The position numbers and the translations under genes are program-made. Shown piece by piece: positions 57,579-64,000 of a DNA stretch of 64,000 nt (position 1 is the first letter of the stretch; each line of letters begins with the position of its first letter). The stretch is from Sarcophilus harrisii. Taxonomy: Eukaryota > Chordata > Mammalia > Dasyuromorphia > Dasyuridae. The DNA is taken from positions 425,285,669 through 425,349,668 of the forward strand of contig NC_045429.1 of NCBI RefSeq assembly GCF_902635505.1. Direction: 5' to 3'. The notes under the pieces were generated by a model. That model searched no databases. It was not told the origin of the DNA and worked only from the letters and a program-made list of their open reading frames with translations.

Positions 57579-57885
57579 GGAGAGGGAATACTGTATGTAG
57601 CCAGAAAATAAGAATTCAAGTAGCAAGAAACTATGGTCAGGATCACACAAGATAATGCAACCACCATTATAAAGGAGCAGAGATCTTAAAATACGATTTT
57701 CCGGGATGTTTAAAATAATTGTACATGTATAATCTATATCAGATTACTTGCTGTCTTGGGGAGAGAGGAGGGAAAGAAGAGACGTAGGAAAAAAATTTGG
57801 AAAAAAATCTTACAAAATCTTACCAAAATGAATGTTGAAAACTATCTTTACATGTAATTGGGAAAAAAATCAAATACTATTAAGG
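55980..57885 (+). mobile_element. L1-related element with ORF1 and 3' end but no ORF2 (HAL1-like)
   Basis: 5' part (to about 56.8 kb) resembles a marsupial L1 5' region. At 57.26-57.35 kb the plus strand encodes 'EKTTDLGNRSRKDNLRI', like the L1 ORF1 protein just before its RNA-binding domain. 57.5-57.7 kb encodes a broken ORF1 C-terminal domain. The next sequence, from about 57.71 kb, is L1 3' end ('tcttggggagagaggaggg', 'aatgttgaaaactatc'). ORF2 is absent. Stops and frameshifts are frequent; a 33-G run (57545-57577) breaks ORF1. It could be a HAL1 copy or an L1 with an internal deletion. Confidence 0.7.
57545..57577. repeat. Poly-G tract, 33 G
   Basis: Uninterrupted run of 33 G, the longest homopolymer in the window, inside ORF1 of the HAL1-like element. 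It can form G-quadruplex structures and is hard to sequence accurately. Confidence 0.95.
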
Positions 57886-57889
57886 GAAG

Positions 57890-58955
57890 GAGGAGAAAGA
57901 AAGAAATCTAATGCTCCAAACATAAAGGATATATGGATTTACAACCAAGAAGAGCCTACTGGCAAAACTGAGTATGATGTGTGTATGTGAAATGGAGGGA
58001 AATGGCCCTTTCATAAAACAGAGGCCTCTTTAGCATTTCTGGTGAAAAAAACAGAACTGAGTAGAAAACTTCACATACAGATATAGGAGTCAAGATAAGC
58101 ATAGAAAAGTAAACAGAAATCATAAGGGATTAAACAAGGTTTAACTGTTTGCATTCTTATACAATGAGATATGCATGTAACCTCTTAGAACTTTATTATC
58201 ACCAGGGGTCATAGAGGAAGACTAATTAGACAAATGGTCTGAGTGGTCCTATTATATATAGGTGATCTCAAAAGAAGAATGGAAGGGTGAAGAAAAGGAA
58301 TATACTTTAAGAGGAAGAAAAAGAGAAGAACAAGGAAATTATTTCACAAAAATTAGGTGAACAAGGATGAATTTATCAAAAGAAGGGGACAAGGGAGGAG
58401 GTGGCCATGGTAAGTCACAAAATCTCAGCATTAATGTCCTCATCTATAAAATGAGGGGAAAAATCATATCTTAGAAGCAAGGTAAAACTTCAATAAATCT
58501 CTCTATCTAGTTTATATCCTCACTTGTAATCCTGACTGTAATCCTTAAAATTACAGACTAGCTCCATTTGCCTACACCTAAGGTTTCTCCCAGGAACATC
58601 AGGATTTGGCTCTTGGCTCATCTTTACAACACAAGGAAAGGCTGTCCCCTCCCTTTTTCTCCCCATCCCCCCCTTCCCCCCCTCCCCCCCCCCTCCGCCG
58701 CCCTTACCCCCACCATTGTAAGCACCCAGAAAATTAAAACACACTATCGGACAGGCTTTGTCCACAGAAAACATACAGGATTCAAACTTGAACAGAACCA
58801 AGAACTATTCTTTCCTTTCAAGTGGATCCTCATCTTCTAAAGGGACTTACTCATATAGTCTTGTAAATTGAAAATACTTGTCTAGAGATGAGGCTCTGGT
58901 GACCTTATTTGTCCTACCTTCTTAAAAGACAGAGGAGGAGAATGAATAAGTCAGT
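57890..58955. other. Mostly unrecognised, with a C-rich tract
   Basis: A polypyrimidine block of C runs lies at 58646-58710 and yields Gly or Pro runs in open frames. A small MIR-like scrap is at about 58435-58470 ('ctcatctataaaatgagg'). Confidence 0.5.
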
Positions 58956-58959
58956 CTAA

Positions 58960-59125
58960 ATATTTTAAAGGTTGAGCCCTACACTTGAAGACATTAAGCC
59001 CAGGTTCAGATCTCCATCATTCTGCCTTTCTGTGCCTCAGGTACTTACTCTATAAATGGGGGGATGGGACTAGATGATTTCTAAAACCCCTTCTAGCTCC
59101 AGAGTCCATGTACCTCCTCTGTGGA
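58960..59125 (+). mobile_element. MIR-type SINE fragment
   Basis: 'ttaagcccaggttcagatctcc', 'tttctgtgcctcaggtac' and 'gactagatgatttctaaa', ending 'ccttctagctccagag', as in the 3' part of marsupial MIR-like SINEs. Confidence 0.6.
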
Positions 59126-59459
59126 TCAGCTTGGATGACTTCATACTACACTTATTTTCTTTTTTATATTTCACATGCAAAACAAACTCCCACTACAGCA
59201 AAGAAAAAATTAAGAACTCTGAAATTATCTATAAGCTGCAGTGACCAGTATTCAAACAGCCCCCACTACTAAATAGATAGGATTCTCATTACTGAGAAGA
59301 ACAGGATCCCAGCAATGTCCTTGTAAGGTTAAAGGAAAAAAAGTACTTCTCTCTTATCTTCTTCCTGGCAGGAGGTGGAATAGTAATGACAGCAGTGGCA
59401 TTTGCCTGCAAAAGACATTTTGGAAACCAATCACTTTGGTCCCTAATGATCCTACCTGC

Positions 59460-60360
59460 CTCTGAATTCCTATGGTCCTTAACTATTTATACCACTCAAT
59501 CATTAATATAACCTATAGATTATGTTTCTTGCATTTTTAGCTTCTATTTTCTTTTTCTAATATCTTAACTCCTCAACTGGATTGTAAGGTTTTTTTAGGC
59601 CAGAATGATATATTAAAAATTCTTCTCACGAAGTCTAGCATGAAAAATGTTTGTGGTAGCTCTTTTTGTAGTGGCTAGAAACTGGAAATTGAATGGATGC
59701 CCCTCAATTGGAGAATGGCTGAATAAATTGTGGTATATGAGTGTTATGGAATATTATTGTTCTATAAGAAATGACCAGCAGGATGATTTCAGAGAGGCCT
59801 GGAGAGACTTACATGAACTGATGTTAAGTGAAATGAGCAGAAACAGGAGATCATTATACACTTTAACAACAATACTATATGAGGATCAATTCTGATGGAA
59901 GTGGCTAACTTCAACAATGAGATGATCCAAATCAGTTCCAATTGATCAGTAATGAACAGAACCAGCTACACCTAGCGAAAGAACACTGGGAAATGAGTTG
60001 AACCACAACATAGCATTTACACTCTTTCTGTTATTGTTTACTTACGTTTTTGTTTTTCTTCCCAGGTTATTTTTACCTTCTTTCTAAATTCGATTTTTCT
60101 TGTGTGGCAACACAACTGTATAAATATATTGAATTTAAAATATACTTTTACATATTTAACATGTATGGGACTACCTGCCATCTAGGAGAGGGGGTGGAGG
60201 TAAAGAGGGGAAAAGTCAGAACAGAAGTTTTTGCAAGCGTTAATGTTGAAAAATAACCCATGTATATGTTTTGTCAATAAAAAGCTATAATAAAAAAAAA
60301 AAGTCTAGCATGTAGCTAGGCACATACTATACACTGATAAATCTGTATTGAATACTTTTT
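59460..60360 (+). mobile_element. L2 3' end split by an L1
   Basis: 'ctcctcaactggattgtaaggtt' leads to 'aagtctagcatg', and after the L1 the L2 tip goes on as 'gctaggcacatactatacac' and 'ataaatctgtattgaat'. Confidence 0.75.
59643..60300 (+). mobile_element. Fairly young L1 3' end with readable ORF2 C-terminus
   Basis: An open frame at 59647-59895 encodes about 80 residues of L1 ORF2 C-terminus, including 'NKLWYMSVMEYYCSIRND', close to the mammalian L1 'KMWHIYTMEYYAAIKND' block. Then the L1 3' untranslated region with 'gggactacctgccatctagg' and 'gtcaataaaaagctataat' and an A tail. Flanked by AAGTCTAGCATG at 59631-59642 and 60301-60312. It inserted into an L2. Too short to move on its own. Confidence 0.97.
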
Positions 60361-60364
60361 AAAA

Positions 60365-62185
60365 ATAGGCAAATGATCTGTGATTCATTAGCTTGGAGGA
60401 CTCCAGGTGTGGAGACTCCTTTCATCTGGAATTCACCACCCAATACGTATGTAATAGTGATTCTCTGGCCCCATTGATTAGAAGCTAGGTTTGTTACATT
60501 TCACCTTTCTCCAGGGCTGTTCTGATGCCCTTAAGGATGTTTAAAGGTCTCTCTTCTCTGCCACTGACTCAAATTCCAGTAAGTTCCAAGACTAAAATCC
60601 TCTCCCCCCAACCTGCCCACTTCTTTGTGAGACACTCATTCAGCTCACTTCCTCTTCCTTCTCATTCATTTAGACGGAGCTGAAAAAAAAGAAAAAAAAC
60701 AAAACTATATTTCCTATTTCCCTGTTCCTTACTATTTAGGGTAGTTTATGTTTGGTACTCTTTTTATAAATTAGTTTATTTTCATTATCTCAAGCAAGTC
60801 CATACCTGTGATGAGAATATGCATGGGGCAATCAGTCAGGAAAGCTTTCTCATATTTCATGAAATATATGTTAGAATCCTCCAGTTTAGACTTTGGGGTT
60901 GAAAACCTATCCATAGGTATGAAGAAGCTTTCATGAAGGCTATAGTATAGTATTAGGAATGATTCTACAGCTTTCTTAACAAGCAGAATCTTAAAACTTG
61001 AACTGTATTCACTTGGATTTCCTCTAGATTAAGTGGCGGCCATTATGAGCTTGGCTCAGAATGTAGCTACTGTACCCTCCAAGGTATCAATAAGTTTCTT
61101 CCTCCTGACTCAGGCTGGGAGAAAAGAGAGCTAGAAAGGAATAGAATAGAAAGTCTCACCTCCAAGTAGTTCCAGTAAGCAGAAATAGCTATAGTTTGTC
61201 AGAATGTAAATTTCACCTCCTTTCTAATAGAAAGAAAGAAAAGAGAGAATAGACTCTTTCAGACTCCGCATTTCCATCTTCATATTACATATGTATGATT
61301 TTTCTCTTTGTTTTGCAGGGTTATTTGATTCTTTGTCATTGTTAATGATCATGAAGTTAAAATAATTTTTTAAATTAAATAAATTCTCCTGGAGACATTT
61401 AAAAACTTTTCATCAATCTCAGGTCATGAAGATAAAGAAAATAAAAGAAGTTCCTTCCTGCTGTTTCCATAACATCAGTGTTAAAAGAGTTGCTCAAACT
61501 ACATCCTTAAGTAACAAAACATTTCAAGAAGCTGTAGGGGAAAAAAATTAAGTGGTTTTATTTTTAGATTGTATCACAAGTAAAATCAAAGGAAAAAACT
61601 GACCACGCTCTTGCAAAAGCAATATATTCTCTGGGAACATCGTTGTCAATAATTAAAAATGCATACTGGCAGGAAATTTTTAAATGACTAAGAAGACCAT
61701 ATTACTTTTTGCTCCCAACAATTCATGTGAAAGCTTCTTTTATAGTCACAAACTGAGGCGATAGTACAATGTGTTTAAGAAAGGATGGATAAAATAGGCA
61801 ACATTGTCTTGAAGGAATTTATAGAAGGGTAAATAAAGTCAATTTGAACCAAATCAACAAACATTTATTGAGTGCTTGCTATGTAAGGGATTTTGTAAGT
61901 CACTGAAAATAAAAGATGACAAATGCCCTCCGAGACAGAATCAAAAATTTTGTGATAATGACTCAGACAAATTTTATATATTCAGCAAAAGAGGAACAAA
62001 TAGGCGCACTATAGGACATACTATAAAGTTAAAAAATATTAAGTTTATAAAAGATTTGGGACAGTAAATTATTTGCTTTGCTGAATGCAAATTCAAATGA
62101 TATGAAAACAATAGAAAAATCATAATGGATAAATATCTTTGAATTTACTTTAATGGGCTTTGCATTCCATGGGTTACTTAAAAAA
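60365..62185. other. Long unrecognised stretch with one L2 tip
   Basis: Minus-strand L2 tip at about 61855-61925 ('caacaaacatttattgagtg'). An acceptor-like polypyrimidine stretch ending 'tttgttttgcag' is at about 61305-61318 on the plus strand, with no coding exon after it. Confidence 0.45.
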
Positions 62186-62844
62186 AACAAAGACAAAAGT
62201 CTATGTGGAAAAGCAAAGGATCAAGGAAGACATCAAGGCAAATTATGAAAACATAAAAGAAGAAAAGGGGACTCAAACTTCCAGATCTCAAATTATATTC
62301 TGATGCTGTAACTATCAAAGTTAACTGGTACTGAAAAGAAATAGAAAAATAGATAAGAGAAAGAAGGTATATAATAATCAGCTACAACCAAACACATGAT
62401 ATTCTAGAGTTCAAGAAATTTAGGATCATCTAAACACTAAGGAAAGTGTTCATTATTTAACAAAAATAGTTGGAAAAACTGGGTAACAGTTTGATGGGAA
62501 AAAATCATAAATCATATGATATACACAATAATTACAGTGATATTAACAACACACATTTTTAAAAACATTTATCTATTAAAAAAAAAAAAACCAGACGAGA
62601 AGGAAATGAAATACCTTTCATAATGACATAGAGGAGATATATTTGTAACAAGCCATGATAATAAATCATGAAACAAAATACATTAATTTGATTATACACA
62701 CAAAAAAAACTTTGCACATAGCAAAAATCAATGCATCCGAAAATAAGGAGGAATGAAACAAACTAAGGGGGGAAATCTTTGCCTCATACATTTATGATAA
62801 AAGTATGACAGCTAAACTTGAAGAGGAAATCAAGATAGCACCCT

Positions 62845-62895
62845 CCTGATGTCATTGGTCTTTTTCAAGAATGAAGGATGAACAACAACAAAAAG
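62845..62895 (+). mobile_element. Short RTE-type or SINE tail
   Basis: 'tcctgatgtcattggtctttttcaagaatgaagg', ending 'gaacaacaac', resembles the tail of marsupial RTE-mobilised SINEs. It interrupts the L1. Confidence 0.45.
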
Positions 62896-63088
62896 GAATA
62901 AACACAAATTTATAAGATTAAGAACTATTCTTCTAGAGAAAGTGGTCAAAATATATGAACAAGTAACTCTTAAAACACAAATTATCAACAACATGAGAAA
63001 TGTTCAAAAACTCCAATAACAAGAAAATGTGACGACATTTTGTAGAACTACCAAAAACCCAGCAAATTAGCAAAAATAATAAATGGAG

Positions 63089-63199
63089 GGAGCAGCTAAA
63101 TGGCACAGTAGATAGAGTACTGGACCTGAAGTTAGGAGGACCTGAGTTCAAATAGGACTTCAGACACTTATCATACTTACCTTGACAAAAACAACAACA
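63089..63199 (+). mobile_element. WSINE1-type SINE, shortened
   Basis: Head 'gagcagctaaatggcacag', 'aggaggacctgagttcaaat' and 'cagacacttatcatact', then a (CAA)-rich end; the usual 'gtgtgaccctgggcaag' part is missing. Flanked by AAAATAATAAATGGAG (63073-63088) and AAAATAATAAAAGGAG (63200-63215), one mismatch in 16. Confidence 0.9.
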
Positions 63200-63559
63200 A
63201 AAATAATAAAAGGAGACAAAATTAAATCCTGGAACAACTGTAATTGAAAGATACACACTATGACACTTCTGTTTATGTAATAAAACATATAAATGTTCCT
63301 AACTTTTGGTTGATTGATCCCATTTCTGATACTGTGAATCAAGGAAATTATTGATGAAGGGAAAAGACAGAACTACCCCTAGCAGACTGCAATGACAAAA
63401 AATAAATTCAACTAGAAACAAATTTCTGAACATGTTATGGTCCATGAATTTAATGGTATATTATTGGGCAATAAGAACTAGGTTGTAAAGAATTTAAAGA
63501 AATATCAAAAGATATATAAAGTGATGCATGCAGAAGAAAATGGAACCAAATGAAAATAT

Positions 63560-63700
63560 TTTTACAAAAGAAGAAGCTAAGATCCAGAGATGTGGAAAGT
63601 TTTGTTCAAGGTCAAACAAATAGATTATGGAACCAAGATTTTAACCCAGATTTTCTGATTGTAGCTTTAGGATTACCTTAAACTCTAAAACTGTTTTATC
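63560..63700 (-). mobile_element. MIR3-like SINE fragment
   Basis: 'aagaagctaagatccagag', 'aggtcaaacaaatagattatgg' and 'accaagattttaacccag' resemble the copies at 38.5, 39.5 and 43.8 kb. The left edge abuts the L1. Confidence 0.55.
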
Positions 63701-63704
63701 TCCA

Positions 63705-64000
63705 ATACTCCAAGCTCTGAACTGGCCTTTCAATTTGTCCCACTCCTTGACTCCTCCTAAATCTGCTTTTCCTATCATGACAGTTTCCTTGAGGAACAAG
63801 TAATAACTATTTTTTTACTAGAGAGACTTAGATATAAATCCTCTAATTTATTATTTTACATTCCTTATAAATTTGCATTACATTCAAATGCCTTAATAGT
63901 TTTGATTATGGGAAAAGAGTTGAATAACCCTGGGAAAAACTAAACTGAATCAGATTCCTACATTCCCAGAGAAATGTTTTAAGTAGGAAAAAGCTTTAAG
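63705..64000. other. No feature recognised
   Basis: AT-rich end of the window without a named repeat or exon. Confidence 0.5.

Larger units (their letters stand above)
62190..63560 (+). mobile_element. Old L1, ORF2 C-terminal half
   Basis: 'ggactcaaacttccagatctcaaattatattctgatgctg' encodes 'GLKLPDLKLYSDA', the conserved L1 'GITLPDFKLYYKA' region. Later 'aaaactgggtaacagtt' and 'gaaagtggtcaaaatatatga' fit later ORF2 blocks. It is split by two younger inserts (about 62845-62900 and 63089-63199) and has many stops. Confidence 0.8.

Overview
This is a stretch of a mammalian nuclear genome, almost certainly a marsupial. The evidence is its repeats: short tRNA-headed SINEs of the marsupial WSINE1 type, CORE/MIR-like SINEs, tRNA-headed SINEs with an RTE-like tail (MAR1 type), L1 copies with a G-rich 3' end seen in marsupials, many old L2 copies, CR1/L3-like remnants, small hAT transposons and one BovB-like RTE. 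Everything outside one CpG-rich block is AT-rich and nearly free of CpG. An Australian marsupial is my best guess from the number of WSINE1-type copies, but this is inference.

I find no host protein-coding exon I can defend. The reading frames present are short and are explained by repeats, microsatellites or CpG-rich sequence, and many lack an ATG. The window reads as intron or intergenic DNA around one promoter.

Layout: 1-12 kb is a patchwork of L1, L2, MIR, SINE and hAT remnants. At 11.7-15.6 kb an old minus-strand L2 was split by a 2.4-kb minus-strand BovB-like RTE, which itself took in a small hAT element; a WSINE1-type SINE later landed in the L2. 16.3-29.2 kb is L1, L2 and MIR, with a second hAT copy at 23.3 kb and a solo LTR inside an L2 at 25.2 kb. 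29.2-32.4 kb has almost no recognisable repeat and holds the CpG island at about 30.8-31.96 kb, with a palindromic TATA box between GC boxes, a near-perfect 34-bp palindrome, a CGG run and two good minus-strand splice-donor sites. 32.7-55 kb returns to repeat-rich intron-like DNA with several younger L1 3' fragments that still show their target-site duplications. 56-57.9 kb holds an L1 relative carrying 5' sequence, ORF1 and the 3' end but no ORF2 (HAL1-like), interrupted by a 33-base run of G. 59.6-60.3 kb is a fairly young L1 3' end inside an L2, and 62.2-63.6 kb is an old L1 ORF2 region.

The most useful biological signal is the CpG island as the likely 5' end of at least one gene, probably on the minus strand. 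I do not see a new multi-gene system. Repeat family names rest on remembered consensus sequences, and boundaries without a stated target-site duplication are good to about 10-40 bases.
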